A DNA stretch of 64,000 bases from Pectinatus brassicae (lineage in GTDB: Bacteria > Bacillota > Negativicutes > Selenomonadales > Selenomonadaceae), in contig NZ_JACHFH010000002.1 in the NCBI RefSeq assembly GCF_014201835.1, forward strand, positions 1 to 64,000. Reading direction: 5' to 3'. The notes beneath the pieces are model-generated. The model did no database searches and was not told the DNA's origin. It saw only the letters and a list, made by a program, of their open reading frames with translations. A program made the position numbers and the translations under genes. Positions 26,823 to 37,395 of this stretch are shown piece after piece (the first letter of the stretch is position 1; each line of letters opens with the position of its first letter).

Positions 26823-26855
26823 AAAAAAAAACGCCTATCCTAATAAGGATAGACG
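26823..26855 (-). terminator. Expression-platform terminator of the TPP riboswitch
   Basis: On the minus strand ACGTCTATCCTTATTAGGATAGGCGT forms the stem, followed by a run of eight T. It lies between the aptamer and the thiSG start, as expected for transcription attenuation when TPP is bound. Confidence 0.9.
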
Positions 26856-26868
26856 TATAAATCCAATA

Positions 26869-26963
26869 AATCACAAGCTTCCTACGCAGGCATTATCCCG
26901 ATCAGGTCAAAGGTCAGGTGCTCACAGCCCTTTCTCAGCCTCTTTCATAGGCTCCCTTGCAAA
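26869..26963 (-). promoter_or_regulatory. TPP riboswitch (THI box)
   Basis: The minus strand contains the conserved thi-box elements in order: GGGAGCC, GGCTGAGAAAGGGCT, GCACCTGACCTTTGA and ACCTGATCGGGATAATGCC, then GCGTAGGAAG. These form the pyrimidine-sensing and pyrophosphate-sensing helices of the TPP aptamer. It precedes thiSG-thiH(-thiE) and should switch the operon off when thiamine pyrophosphate is plentiful. Confidence 0.97.
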
Positions 26964-27030
26964 ATATTATATTATATGCTGTATTGTATTGCTTTATATT
27001 ATATTTGTCAAATCGTTTTTTCATTCTTTA

Positions 27031-28440
27031 TTACCAGTTTATGCCATTACCTGATATTATGTTGTCCTTGCTATCATCAACTAATTGCAAATTAAGCATT
27101 ACCGGCATTTCAGCTTCTGCCATAATCCATTTTTGTAATTTAGCGGCTTCTTCCGGCAAAAGTGCTGTTTTTACTAAAGCAACAGCTATAAATTTTCCCG
27201 CTGTAATATTTCCTTTTTCATCACTATTTAACACCGATGCGCCTTCTATTTTTTCCACTTTTGGAAAAAGCACATTGACACTTTTATTTAATTGAGACAA
27301 AATCTTTTTATCATTATTAACATGCAAAAATGCCGGATAATAATTGATACTTAATTCTTTATATTTTTTTAACTCTTCATCTTTACTTGATATTAAAGTA
27401 TTGTTACTTGCTTCATGCAGCTTATTATCGATCAGAGCCTGAACATCATCCTTACTTACTGTACGGGAATAATCATTCTGGATAATTTTAAGCTTAAAAT
27501 TCTGCAGTTGACTGTAATTCTTAAGATAGGCCGTAAGAGTATCTATATCGCGATTGTCCAAAGGTTGACCAATAACTACAATCTCTAATGTATTATCAAT
27601 ATTGCGTATTTTATAAGAAATAACCTGTAGATCATTAAAATTAAAATTATCATTTATATATTGCTTTGTCTGCGAATTTTCCAAATTTATCCTGACACTT
27701 TGATATGCCATATATATACTAGGCACAATTATTATTATGCCGATAAAAGTGAGATAGCGCCGCTGTTTATTAAAAACGGCCTGTGATACATAAGTCTTCA
27801 ATGGAACACGTATTATCTTTAATACGATAAAACTGGCTAAGCAAATAAAAAAACTGTTTATAAAAAATAAATATAATGCCCCAACAAAAAATTTCAAAGA
27901 CATAATCGCCAGCCCATAGCCTGCTGTGCACAATGGCGGCATAAGTGCCGTAGCTATGGCCACACCGGGAATTACATTGCTTTTCTCCTGCCTCGTAATG
28001 CCGATTATTCCAGCCAATCCGCCAAATACAGCGATAAGCACATCCCATATTGTCGGTGCTGTACGTGCCAGCAGCTCCGACGATGCCGTTGATATTGGTG
28101 AAAGCTTAAAATATAGAGCTGAAGCCAATACTGACAATAATACCTGAAAGATCAGCTTAAAAAATGATTTTTTTACATAGAGCGTATCATAGGTAGCCAT
28201 TCCATAGCCTATAGCCATAATCACTCCCATCAGCGGCGAAATCAGCATAGCACCGATAACGACAGCTGTGCTGTTCATATTCAGACCAATTGAAGCTATA
28301 AATATCGCTAAAATCAATATTGACATATTTGTGCCTTTTATCAAACTCCCATCATGAACACGTGCCGCAATCTCTTCCATAGATGCCGTATCTTTTTTCA
28401 GCTGAAAAAATTCAGCAATAATTATTTTTAACTGCTCCAT
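27031..28440 (-). CDS. DUF389 family membrane protein
   Basis: A 469-residue protein with an N-terminal membrane half of about six helices (about residues 30-235) and a soluble C-terminal half. The membrane part carries the DUF389 core: SIGLNMNSTAVVIGAMLISPLMGVIMAIGYG and PGVAIATALMPPLCTAGYGL. The function of this family (related to the TIGR00341 proteins) is not established. The C-terminal domain (about 260-469) has no motif I recognise. It is monocistronic, with the riboswitch-controlled thi operon downstream. Confidence 0.85.
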   Translation of the reverse strand: MEQLKIIIAEFFQLKKDTASMEEIAARVHDGSLIKGTNMSILILAIFIASIGLNMNSTAVVIGAMLISPLMGVIMAIGYGMATYDTLYVKKSFFKLIFQVLLSVLASALYFKLSPISTASSELLARTAPTIWDVLIAVFGGLAGIIGITRQEKSNVIPGVAIATALMPPLCTAGYGLAIMSLKFFVGALYLFFINSFFICLASFIVLKIIRVPLKTYVSQAVFNKQRRYLTFIGIIIIVPSIYMAYQSVRINLENSQTKQYINDNFNFNDLQVISYKIRNIDNTLEIVVIGQPLDNRDIDTLTAYLKNYSQLQNFKLKIIQNDYSRTVSKDDVQALIDNKLHEASNNTLISSKDEELKKYKELSINYYPAFLHVNNDKKILSQLNKSVNVLFPKVEKIEGASVLNSDEKGNITAGKFIAVALVKTALLPEEAAKLQKWIMAEAEMPVMLNLQLVDDSKDNIISGNGINW

Positions 28441-28731
28441 TATCTTTCACTTCCCTTCTTTTCTAATAATTTTTCACTATTTATTATCTGATTAATATTC
28501 TTAAATGCCTAACTAAACTCCTTTATATATTAAAACATTTATTTTTTCAATAAAAATCAATTTATGCATTAAATATGCTAATATTTGTTTTTAAAAAAAT
28601 AAATTATTCCTGTTGATTTTTATAATTTCCTGTGATATTATAAGTTTGTACTTAATAAGGCAACGTGGCCGAAAAACATTTTATGTTTTTCGGTCTTTTT
28701 TTATGCATTAATAATTATTGTTTGAGGAAGG
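28441..28731 (+). promoter_or_regulatory. Promoter and short terminator-bearing leader of the amino-acid ABC operon
   Basis: TTGATT (28613-28618) and TATTAT (28636-28641) are spaced 17 bp, a good sigma-A promoter. About 20 bases after the predicted start, GGCCGAAAAACAT / ATGTTTTTCGGTC (28667-28692) forms a hairpin followed by TTTTTTTA, an intrinsic terminator between promoter and gene. The remaining upstream part is AT-rich and featureless. Confidence 0.65.
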
Positions 28732-28743
28732 ATGTTTTTTACA

Positions 28744-29538
28744 ATGAAATGGAAAAAAATTATTTCAGCCCTGGCTGTATCCGCCTTAGCTACTGTTATG
28801 CTGGCCGGTTGCGGCAACTCAGAAAAATCTGAGTCATCAAGCTCTTCTGCTGCATCTTCCGACAAGGTCTATACCATTGCCTGTGATGCTAAATATGCAC
28901 CGTTTTCTATGGAAGTAGACGGTAAATACAAAGGTATCGATGTTGAGCTTTTGGCTGCTATTGCTAAAGCCGAAGGTTTTAAATACAATTTAAAACCAAT
29001 GGACTTCAGCGGCATTATCCCCGGTCTTGTATCCGGTCAAATTGATGCGGCTGTTGCCGGCATAACAATCACCGACGAACGTAAAAAAGCCGTTGATTTT
29101 TCTGATGCTTATATCGACTCCGGTTCTTCAATTGTTGTCAGCAAAGACAATACGTCAATTACCAAGCTTGAAGATATTAAAGGCAAAACTGTTGCTGTAA
29201 AAAAAGGAACTACTGGTGCTAAATTTGCTGAAGACAATAAAGATAAATATGATCTGCACATTACCTATTATGATGATTCTCCTGGTATGATGATGGCTGT
29301 TGCTAATGGCAATGCTGACTTTTTGCTTGAAGACTATCCTGTAATTTCTTATCAAATCAAAATCGGTGAACAGGCTAAATTAAAATTGGCTGTTAAACAT
29401 ATTGACAGTGATCCGCCTAAATACGGTTTTGCTGTTAAAAAAGATGAAAACGCTGATTTACTCAAAAAAATCAATGAAGGTTTGAAAAAAATAAAAGCCG
29501 ATGGCACCTATGATAAAATAGTCGGCCAATATCTATAA
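28744..29538 (+). CDS. Amino-acid ABC transporter substrate-binding lipoprotein
   Basis: A 264-residue family 3 (polar amino acid) solute-binding protein. The signal peptide MKWKKIISALAV ends in the lipobox VMLAGC, followed by a Ser-rich linker and the binding domain: IACDAKYAPFSM, KYKGIDVELLAAIAKAEGF, DFSGIIPGLVSGQIDAAVAGITIT, VDFSDAYIDSG, and KGTTGAKFA. It probably binds a polar amino acid such as glutamine, arginine or cystine; the ligand cannot be read from sequence. The ATG at 28744 gives a normal signal peptide; the ATG at 28732 is only three bases from the ribosome binding site. Confidence 0.92.
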   Translation: MKWKKIISALAVSALATVMLAGCGNSEKSESSSSSAASSDKVYTIACDAKYAPFSMEVDGKYKGIDVELLAAIAKAEGFKYNLKPMDFSGIIPGLVSGQIDAAVAGITITDERKKAVDFSDAYIDSGSSIVVSKDNTSITKLEDIKGKTVAVKKGTTGAKFAEDNKDKYDLHITYYDDSPGMMMAVANGNADFLLEDYPVISYQIKIGEQAKLKLAVKHIDSDPPKYGFAVKKDENADLLKKINEGLKKIKADGTYDKIVGQYL

Positions 29539-29562
29539 TATAAATATTGCTGTATTTGTTGA

Positions 29563-29598
29563 TAATAGCGGATGGAGTAATCTATCCGCTATTTTTTA
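29563..29598 (+). terminator. Intercistronic terminator-like hairpin
   Basis: AATAGCGGATGGA and TCTATCCGCTATT form a stem with a short loop, followed by TTTTTTAA. Located between the binding-protein gene and the permease gene, it probably lowers read-through so that binding protein exceeds permease. Confidence 0.82.
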
Positions 29599-29614
29599 AT
29601 TATGGGGGATTGCC

Positions 29615-30280
29615 ATGAATGATTATTTTAACTTACTGATACAATGCCTGCCATCTTTACTAGATGGTTTAAAAACTACTATTATAATGGCTGGTGCTTC
29701 ACTGATTTTAGCTTTTATTCTCGGCCTTATCTTAGCAATTTTTGCCCTGTCCAAGATCAAAGTGCTTGAGGCCTTTTATACCTTTTATGTTTATATCGTC
29801 CGTGGTATCCCGGTTATGATCTTCGGCCTGTTCTTATTCTTCGGTGTAGGTGCTCTGCTCAATATAAAATTTAATCCATTATTGGCCAGTATTATCACCC
29901 TGACTATAAATGCCAGCGCCTACCTGGCCGAAATCTTCCGCGGCGGCATCAAAGCCGTTGATATTGGACAGGTAGAAGCCGCCCGCAGTTTAGGCTTAGG
30001 TTATTTTCGCACCATGGCACTAGTTGTAATTCCTCAGGCTGTAAAAATAATGATTCCGCCAATAATCAACCAATTTATTACAACCTTAAAGGATACATCG
30101 ATATTGTCGGTAATCAGCGTTCGCGAATTAACTATGAACTCCCAGATAATTATTGCCCGCAATTATCGTCCCTTTGAAGTATATTCCTATGCCGCAGCAA
30201 TGTATTTAATCCTAATTGTTGCCTTATCGTTATTCGCTAAATATGTTGAAAGGAGATTACAACATGGAAAAAGTCATTGA
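29615..30280 (+). CDS. Amino-acid ABC transporter permease
   Basis: A 221-residue inner membrane subunit of the HisM/GlnP family with about five helices. The family N-terminal block is [24 protein letters not shown], then [10 protein letters not shown], and the EAA loop [25 protein letters not shown] that binds the ATPase. A single permease gene implies a homodimer. It overlaps the ATPase gene by 17 bp. Confidence 0.93.
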   Translation: MNDYFNLLIQCLPSLLDGLKTTIIMAGASLILAFILGLILAIFALSKIKVLEAFYTFYVYIVRGIPVMIFGLFLFFGVGALLNIKFNPLLASIITLTINASAYLAEIFRGGIKAVDIGQVEAARSLGLGYFRTMALVVIPQAVKIMIPPIINQFITTLKDTSILSVISVRELTMNSQIIIARNYRPFEVYSYAAAMYLILIVALSLFAKYVERRLQHGKSH

Positions 30281-31007
30281 GGTAAAAAATCTGCATAAAT
30301 CATATGACAGTCTGGAAGTACTCAAAGATATTTCCTTCGATGTCACTAAGGGCGAGGTTGTCTGCATTATCGGCCCATCCGGATCTGGTAAAAGTACCTT
30401 ACTGCGCTGCCTTAACCGCTTGGAAGAAATTCAGGCTGGTGATATCGAGGTTTTTGGCACCAATATTAACAAAGTCAAAAACTTAAATAAATTCCGTGAA
30501 AATATTGGTATGGTATTTCAGCTATTTAATCTTTTTTCTAATTATACCGTTGCTAAAAACATCATGCTGGCACCAACTCAATTAGGACTTATGAATAAAG
30601 AAGAAGCCGATGCCAAAGCCGATGAATTATTGGCTCAAGTAGGCTTAGCCGATAAAAAAAATGTCTATCCCGATACCCTATCAGGCGGACAAAAGCAGCG
30701 TATTGCTATTGCCCGGGCTTTGGCCATGAATCCCAAGATAATGCTGTTCGATGAACCAACCTCAGCCCTTGATCCCGAAATGGTCGGTGAAGTATTAAAG
30801 GTTATGCGTTCGTTAGCCGATTCCGGCATGACCATGGTTGTTGTCACACATGAAATGAATTTTGCTCGTGAAGTTGCCAACCGAGTTATCTTTATGGCTG
30901 ACGGCTATATCGTTGAAGAAGATAACCCCGAAAAACTATTTACTGCACCTGCCCATAAACGTACACAAGCTTTCCTTAGCTCAGTATTAAAGCCTCTCGA
31001 CAGCTGA
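30264..31007 (+). CDS. Amino-acid ABC transporter ATPase
   Basis: A 247-residue GlnQ/HisP-type ATPase: Walker [12 protein letters not shown]-loop [10 protein letters not shown], signature [15 protein letters not shown], Walker [15 protein letters not shown] and switch H in VVTHEM. The ATG at 30264 follows AAAGGAGA; 16 earlier codons in frame lie inside the permease gene. It completes the binding protein-permease-ATPase importer. Confidence 0.94.
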   Translation: MEKVIEVKNLHKSYDSLEVLKDISFDVTKGEVVCIIGPSGSGKSTLLRCLNRLEEIQAGDIEVFGTNINKVKNLNKFRENIGMVFQLFNLFSNYTVAKNIMLAPTQLGLMNKEEADAKADELLAQVGLADKKNVYPDTLSGGQKQRIAIARALAMNPKIMLFDEPTSALDPEMVGEVLKVMRSLADSGMTMVVVTHEMNFAREVANRVIFMADGYIVEEDNPEKLFTAPAHKRTQAFLSSVLKPLDS

Positions 31008-31024
31008 TTTTCAGCTGTCATTTT
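30999..31024 (+). terminator. Terminator at the end of the ABC operon
   Basis: GACAGCTGA, loop TTT, TCAGCTGTC, then ATTTTC. The stem starts inside the last codons of the ATPase gene. Confidence 0.7.
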
Positions 31025-31152
31025 CGTATACTGCATATTTTATTCTTTATCAAACAATCGTTATATTCAATCTTTCATATTGTAAAAGTTGCTTACTTCC
31101 TTTAAAATATCACTGTATCATAAAACATTTTTAAGGAGTATTTTATTTATAA

Positions 31153-32031
31153 ATGAATAATCGTCTAAAAGGATTTCTTTTAATATGCATTGGTACCATT
31201 TTATGGGGCTCAGCCGGTGTTGTTTCCCAGTATTTATTGCACGACAAGTTATTCGATGCCCAATGGTTAACCTGTATTCGTCTTATTGCTGCTGGTATCA
31301 TATTACTGTTTATTGAAAAAACTTTTTATAAAAGTAACATCATGCCCATCTGGCATAGCAGCATGGTAAAAAATTTACTTATGTTTAGTATTTTTGGCAT
31401 GCTGGCAACACAGCTAAGCTATATGATGACCATCGTATATAGCAATGCTGCCACAGCTACTATTTTGCAATATTTAATGCCTATTGTCATTCTTTGTTAC
31501 ATTCTATTTAGTGAAAAACGGGCGCCCCGTTTTAAAGAATCACTTTGCATCATACTGGCTTTTATTGGCACTTTTCTTTTAGTAACTAAAGGAAATCTCA
31601 ACGCTTTAGCCATTTCCCATTCTGCATTATTTTGGGGTCTGATATCAGCTTTTGCTGCTGCCTTTTATACCTTACAGCCACGTGGTATGATACGTAAATT
31701 TCACACTACTTTAATTATCGGTTGGGGAATGTTCATTGGCGGCATCGTTCTTTCTTTATTTAAATCGCCATTCGATTTTACTGGTATTTGCGATTTGCCA
31801 GCAATACTGGCTCTTTTATTCGTAGTTCTCGGCGGTACTGTTTTTTCTTTTTGGACTTATATTGAAAGTACTAAATACTTATATCCTACTGAAGTTGGTA
31901 CGTTAGCTTCATTAGAACCTTTTTCCTCTGTTGTCCTATCAGTAGTTTTTATGAATGTTCATTTAGGCTTACCCGAAATAATTGGCAGCATATTAATTGT
32001 CGGCACTGTTTTTATTTTAACAAAAAAATAA
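31153..32031 (+). CDS. EamA-family (DMT) transporter
   Basis: A 292-residue, ten-helix membrane protein made of two EamA repeats (about 5-140 and 152-290). Typical blocks are LILIGTILWGSAGV-like LICIGTILWGSAGVVSQ, the NAATATILQYLMPI repeat-one end, and the SLEPFSSVVLSVVFMN repeat-two end. Members export amino acids or other metabolites; the substrate is unknown. It follows the amino-acid importer after a terminator and has its own promoter region and terminator. Confidence 0.88.
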   Translation: MNNRLKGFLLICIGTILWGSAGVVSQYLLHDKLFDAQWLTCIRLIAAGIILLFIEKTFYKSNIMPIWHSSMVKNLLMFSIFGMLATQLSYMMTIVYSNAATATILQYLMPIVILCYILFSEKRAPRFKESLCIILAFIGTFLLVTKGNLNALAISHSALFWGLISAFAAAFYTLQPRGMIRKFHTTLIIGWGMFIGGIVLSLFKSPFDFTGICDLPAILALLFVVLGGTVFSFWTYIESTKYLYPTEVGTLASLEPFSSVVLSVVFMNVHLGLPEIIGSILIVGTVFILTKK

Positions 32032-32046
32032 TTTTAACATATATCA

Positions 32047-32093
32047 TTAATAGAACATTATTAAGCATCAATAATAATGTTCTATTTTTTTAT
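32047..32093 (+). terminator. Terminator after EamA transporter
   Basis: AATAGAACATTATTA and AATAATAATGTTCTATT form the stem, followed by TTTTTATTTTTTT. Confidence 0.88.
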
Positions 32094-32224
32094 TTTTTTA
32101 AATAAAGCTAATTACCTCTATAGATTTTTTCGCTATATTGTTGTAAAATCTTATATTAATATAGTATTTTTATATAAATACGCTCATTTATTTTTGTCAT
32201 TATGTATACAAAGGTGGTTTATTT

Positions 32225-32755
32225 ATGAAACATGCTCTTTCCGTACTAGTCAATAATAAACCTGGTGTTCTCCTGCGTGTAGTCGGAATGTTCTCACGCC
32301 GCGCTTTTAATATTGATAGTTTATCCGTGGGCGTTACACAGCCAGAAAAATATTCCCGCATCACAATATTTTTTCAGGGTGAATCCTATATTGTTGACCA
32401 AATGATTAAACAATTAGAAAAAATACCTGATGTAGCTGCTGTCCAGCTGCATAATCCTGACGATGCCGTTTATCGCGGCATGACTTTAATAAAAGTAAAT
32501 GCTGATGACAGCAATCGCCTCGATGTATTAAAACTGGCTGAATTATTTCGAGCCCATGTCATAGATGTACAATCGACAACGCTTATATTCGAAATTACTG
32601 GTCAGGACGAAAAAGTTGCTGCCTTTATACGCTTGCTCACACCTTATGGTATTTTGGAAATAATTCGTACTGGGCAGGTAGCATTGGAGCGCGGCGAGAC
32701 AACAATCGGCAGCATTCCCGTTAAAAATAGTTTTTACGGCAAAAATGTAATTTAA
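32225..32755 (+). CDS. ilvN: Acetolactate synthase regulatory subunit (first copy)
   Basis: A 176-residue ALS small subunit with an N-terminal ACT domain (about 2-75: LSVLVNNKPGVLLRVVGMFSRRAFNIDSLSVG) and the ALS_ss_C domain (about 85-160, including FRAHVIDVQSTTLIFEITG). It confers valine feedback and stimulates the catalytic subunit. It lies 23 bp before an ilvB copy, the reverse of the second pair in this window. It is clearly diverged from the copy at 37396, mainly in its C-terminal tail. No T-box was found upstream. Confidence 0.93.
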   Translation: MKHALSVLVNNKPGVLLRVVGMFSRRAFNIDSLSVGVTQPEKYSRITIFFQGESYIVDQMIKQLEKIPDVAAVQLHNPDDAVYRGMTLIKVNADDSNRLDVLKLAELFRAHVIDVQSTTLIFEITGQDEKVAAFIRLLTPYGILEIIRTGQVALERGETTIGSIPVKNSFYGKNVI

Positions 32756-32778
32756 TATAATTTTATGGAGTAGACAAT

Positions 32779-34440
32779 ATGAAAGGATCAGCTGCAATCG
32801 TAAAATGCTTAAAAGAATACAATGTTGATACCATTTTTGGTTATCCCGGCGGCATGATTCTGCCCTTATTTGACGCCTTATCTCAAGATAATGATATTAA
32901 TTTTATCCTAACCACCCATGAACAATCAGCTGCCCATGCTGCTGACGGCTATGCCCGTGCCAGCGGCCGACCAGGTGTCTGTATCGCTACCTCTGGTCCT
33001 GGTGCTACCAATCTTGTAACTGGCATCGCTACCGCTTTTATGGATTCAATCCCAATGGTTATAATTACCGGACAGGTTGACAGCAATCTTTTAGGCAAAG
33101 ACTCTTTTCAAGAAACTGATATTTTTGGCATAACGATGCCTATTACTAAGCATAATTTCAAGCTTAATAATTCTGATGAATTAATGACTACACTGCATTT
33201 GGCATTTTCTATTGCCAACAGTGGCAGAAAAGGCCCCGTGCTAATTGATATTCCCAAAGATTTTTTTTCTGCCAATATCATTTACAGTCCTATACCTGTA
33301 AAACCAGTTTTACCGCAGGAACCCGATGCGGATTTTAGTATTTGCATCGCTGAAGCTATTGATGAAATATTAAAAGCCCAGCGTCCTGTTATCATTGCCG
33401 GAGGTGGTGTCATCTTAGGCGAAGCGCATAAAGAACTCATTTCTTTTGCTGAAAAATATAATTTACCAGTAGTTGCTACCTTAATGGGTATTGGCGTATT
33501 TCCCAATAGTCATTCCTTATACATGGGGTTTGCCGGCCTGCATGGGCGAAAAGCAGCCAATATGACCGTGGCACAAGCAGATCTTGTAATAGCCGTAGGC
33601 AGCCGCTTTGGTGACCGACAGACAGGTAATATTGAACATTATATCCATGACAAACATTTTATCCATATTGATATTGATCCGGCTGAAATAGATAAAAACG
33701 TCCACAGCAGCATTGGTTTATCTGGTGATATGAAAACAATTTTACAGCTGCTAATGCAGCGACCTGCCACTAACAGTTTAACTGCCTGGTGGAAAACACT
33801 GCATGCCATGCAGCAAAAATTCACCTATGAATATAATGGTACATATGATGTGCCTAATGTAATGCATATCATTTCTAAGGAAATTAATAAAGATAATCAG
33901 TCATTTGCCATTGTTACCGATGTTGGACAACATCAAATGTGGGCAGCCCAGCATATCAAGCGCTTTCTGCCTAAAACATGGTTTACTTCCGGCGGGCTTG
34001 GCACCATGGGGTTTGGTCTGCCTGCTGCTATTGGGACCCAATTATATTTTAAAAACACTGCACGAATCATCCATATAAGCGGCGACGGCAGTATAAAAAT
34101 GACTGGTAACGAATACTATACAATGGCTACCTTAAATCTGCCTATAATTTCCATTATCATAAATAATGAATGCCTGGGTATGATTCGCCAGCTGCAAAAA
34201 GTGTTTTACAATGAACGTTATTTTTCCTGCAATCTTCCCCATAAAATGGATTATGTAAAATATGCGGAAAGTTTTGGCATAAAAGCTTACGATGTCCATA
34301 GCATCGATGATTTCATCGAAGCTTTTTGCAATGCTTTAAAAAACACTATGCCACAGGTAATAGTAGTAAACATCAGCAAATCTTTTGTTGAACCAATGAC
34401 TAACACCAGTACAGGAATAAATACTTTTATTGAATTTTGA
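32779..34440 (+). CDS. ilvB: Acetolactate synthase catalytic subunit (first copy)
   Basis: A 553-residue TPP- and FAD-dependent enzyme that condenses two pyruvates, or pyruvate and 2-ketobutyrate, in branched-chain amino acid synthesis. The catalytic Glu lies in THEQSAAHAADGYARASG, the FAD region around PMVIITGQVDSNLLGKDSFQETD, and the TPP/Mg motif in HISGDGSIKMTGNEYYTMA. It differs from the second copy in the TPP-motif region and is somewhat shorter. It pairs with the small subunit just upstream. Confidence 0.93.
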   Translation: MKGSAAIVKCLKEYNVDTIFGYPGGMILPLFDALSQDNDINFILTTHEQSAAHAADGYARASGRPGVCIATSGPGATNLVTGIATAFMDSIPMVIITGQVDSNLLGKDSFQETDIFGITMPITKHNFKLNNSDELMTTLHLAFSIANSGRKGPVLIDIPKDFFSANIIYSPIPVKPVLPQEPDADFSICIAEAIDEILKAQRPVIIAGGGVILGEAHKELISFAEKYNLPVVATLMGIGVFPNSHSLYMGFAGLHGRKAANMTVAQADLVIAVGSRFGDRQTGNIEHYIHDKHFIHIDIDPAEIDKNVHSSIGLSGDMKTILQLLMQRPATNSLTAWWKTLHAMQQKFTYEYNGTYDVPNVMHIISKEINKDNQSFAIVTDVGQHQMWAAQHIKRFLPKTWFTSGGLGTMGFGLPAAIGTQLYFKNTARIIHISGDGSIKMTGNEYYTMATLNLPIISIIINNECLGMIRQLQKVFYNERYFSCNLPHKMDYVKYAESFGIKAYDVHSIDDFIEAFCNALKNTMPQVIVVNISKSFVEPMTNTSTGINTFIEF

Positions 34441-34476
34441 TTTTTGTTAGTTTGTAATTTTTTTCACTAATCACTA

Positions 34477-34565
34477 TTGACAAACGTATTGGCAAAGTGT
34501 ATCCTGTATACAATGTTCTTTTGTAACATTGTAAATACTACAAAATATTGACTTCATTAGTCAAT
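34477..34565 (+). promoter_or_regulatory. ilvC promoter with two inverted repeats in the leader
   Basis: TTGACA (34477-34482) and TATCCT (34500-34505) are spaced 17 bp. Just downstream lies a perfect repeat TACAATGTT/AACATTGTA (34509-34517 and 34525-34533), then ATTGACT/AGTCAAT (34547-34553 and 34559-34565). These could be operators or leader hairpins controlling ilvC; neither is followed by a T-run. Confidence 0.55.
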
Positions 34566-34577
34566 TTTAAAATTTAG

Positions 34578-35600
<1,023 letters not shown>

Positions 35601-35607
35601 GCTATAA

Positions 35608-35656
35608 TAAAAAAGCGGCAAAGTAGACTACTGAGTCTGCTTTACCGCTTTTTTTA
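35608..35656 (+). terminator. Terminator after ilvC
   Basis: AAAAAAGCGGCAAAGTAGACT and AGTCTGCTTTACCGCTTTTTTT form a long stem with a T-tail. Confidence 0.9.
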
Positions 35657-35698
35657 TCGCTAAATTTTACATTAAAAATTAACGAGGAGGTTATAATC

Positions 35699-37393
35699 AT
35701 GCCTATAAATGGAGCTAGAGCAGTTATTGAAAGTTTCAAACAGGAAAACGTCAATTTAGTATTCGGCTATCCCGGCGGAGCTGTATTGACACTCTATGAT
35801 GAAATATATAAAACAAAATTCCCCCACATATTGACCAAACATGAACAGGGCGCTGTTCATGCCGCCGACGGTTATGCCCGTGCAACTGGTAAGGTGGGTG
35901 TGTGCATTGCCACTTCCGGTCCTGGTGCTACCAATCTAATAACCGGCATTGCTACTGCTAATATTGATTCCATACCTCTGGTATGCATCACCGGACAGGT
36001 AGCCACTCCTTTTATCGGCCGCGACTCATTTCAAGAAGCTGATGTCTGCGGTATAACGGCACCAATAACCAAACACAATTATTTAATACGCAATGTAAAT
36101 GATTTACCGCGTGTTTTAAAAGAAGCCTTTTTTATTTCCCGCACCGGCCGCCCCGGACCTGTTGTAATTGATATAGCCAAAGATGTCTTTGCCGCCGAAC
36201 TGGACTTTAATTATCCGCAGGAAGTTAAATTACGCGGCTATAGCGGCAAATATATTGGTAATAAAGATGATGTTGATACCGTTATCGAAGCTCTAAAGCA
36301 GTCGCAAAAACCTCTGATTTTTGTCGGCGGCGGCGTAGTTTCCGCTAACATGCATGAAGCATTCCGTGAAATCGTTGAAAATTTACAAATTCCTGTAACC
36401 AGCACGCTTATGGGACTAGGCTGTGCTGACCCAGAAGATGAGAAAACACTGGGTATGGCCGGCATGCATGGTTCATATGCTTCCAACATGGCCATTATGC
36501 AATGCGATTTGCTGCTTGGCATTGGTGTCCGCTTTGATGACCGCGTAACTGGTATTATGAGTGAATTTTCACCCCATGCCAAAATAGTCCAATTTGATAT
36601 TGATTATGCTGAAGTAAATAAGAATGTAACTTCCCATATCAGCGTTATTGGTGACCTCAAGTGGTCCCTGCCTTTATTATTGGAAAAAATACGGCCAATT
36701 ACTGAACAAATAAAAACAGCTGCTGCTAATTGGACTCGTTATATAATAGATATGCATAAAAACAATCCATTTACCTATAAAAATTCAGCCGAAATGATTT
36801 TAGCGCAAGAAGCTATTGCTGCTGTTGCCAAAATTGCCCCTAGGGACAGCATCGCTGCCACTGATGTTGGACAGCACCAAATGTGGGCAGCTCAATTTTT
36901 CCCGGTAAATATGCCTCGTCACTTTATTACTTCAGGTGGTTTGGGCACTATGGGCTATGGTTTACCGGCTGCCATGGGCGCTAAAATTGCCTGTCCTGAT
37001 AAACCAGTTATTTTATTTACAGGTGACGGCAGTATTATGATGAACTGCCAGGAACTGGCAACTTTAGCCGATTATAATGTCGATATAAAAATAATTGTCA
37101 TCCATAATCATGTTCTGGGTATGGTTACACAATGGCAGCGCATGTTTTATGGTGAACGCTATTCGCAGTCACTTTTAAACAGCAAAGCTGATATTGTTAA
37201 AATTGCCGAAGCTATGGGTATAAAAGCCTGCCGCATCGATAAAAAAGCTGATTTGCAAAATAAATTGCAGGATGCACTTTCCCATAAAGGGCCAATTCTA
37301 ATTGATATCATCGTTCCGGAAGTCGAAGATGTTCTACCTATGGTTCCCGGCGGCAAACGTCTTGACCAAATGGTACGGGAAGGAGATGTCTAA
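35699..37393 (+). CDS. ilvB: Acetolactate synthase catalytic subunit (second copy)
   Basis: A 564-residue ALS large subunit. Catalytic Glu region LTKHEQGAVHAADGYARATG, FAD-binding IPLVCITGQVATPFIGRDSFQEAD, and TPP/Mg motif LFTGDGSIMMNCQELATLADYN followed by IIVIHNHVLGMVTQWQ. This copy keeps the usual anabolic ALS features, including the QW..MFY-GERY region near the C-terminus. It is followed 2 bp later by its small subunit, the standard ilvBN order. Confidence 0.94.
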   Translation: MPINGARAVIESFKQENVNLVFGYPGGAVLTLYDEIYKTKFPHILTKHEQGAVHAADGYARATGKVGVCIATSGPGATNLITGIATANIDSIPLVCITGQVATPFIGRDSFQEADVCGITAPITKHNYLIRNVNDLPRVLKEAFFISRTGRPGPVVIDIAKDVFAAELDFNYPQEVKLRGYSGKYIGNKDDVDTVIEALKQSQKPLIFVGGGVVSANMHEAFREIVENLQIPVTSTLMGLGCADPEDEKTLGMAGMHGSYASNMAIMQCDLLLGIGVRFDDRVTGIMSEFSPHAKIVQFDIDYAEVNKNVTSHISVIGDLKWSLPLLLEKIRPITEQIKTAAANWTRYIIDMHKNNPFTYKNSAEMILAQEAIAAVAKIAPRDSIAATDVGQHQMWAAQFFPVNMPRHFITSGGLGTMGYGLPAAMGAKIACPDKPVILFTGDGSIMMNCQELATLADYNVDIKIIVIHNHVLGMVTQWQRMFYGERYSQSLLNSKADIVKIAEAMGIKACRIDKKADLQNKLQDALSHKGPILIDIIVPEVEDVLPMVPGGKRLDQMVREGDV

Positions 37394-37395
37394 AA

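Noticed and set aside
32032-32224. T-box or leader-peptide attenuator upstream of the first ilvN
   Set aside because: After the terminator of the previous gene, no T-box core, Leu/Val/Ile-rich leader frame or second terminator could be found.
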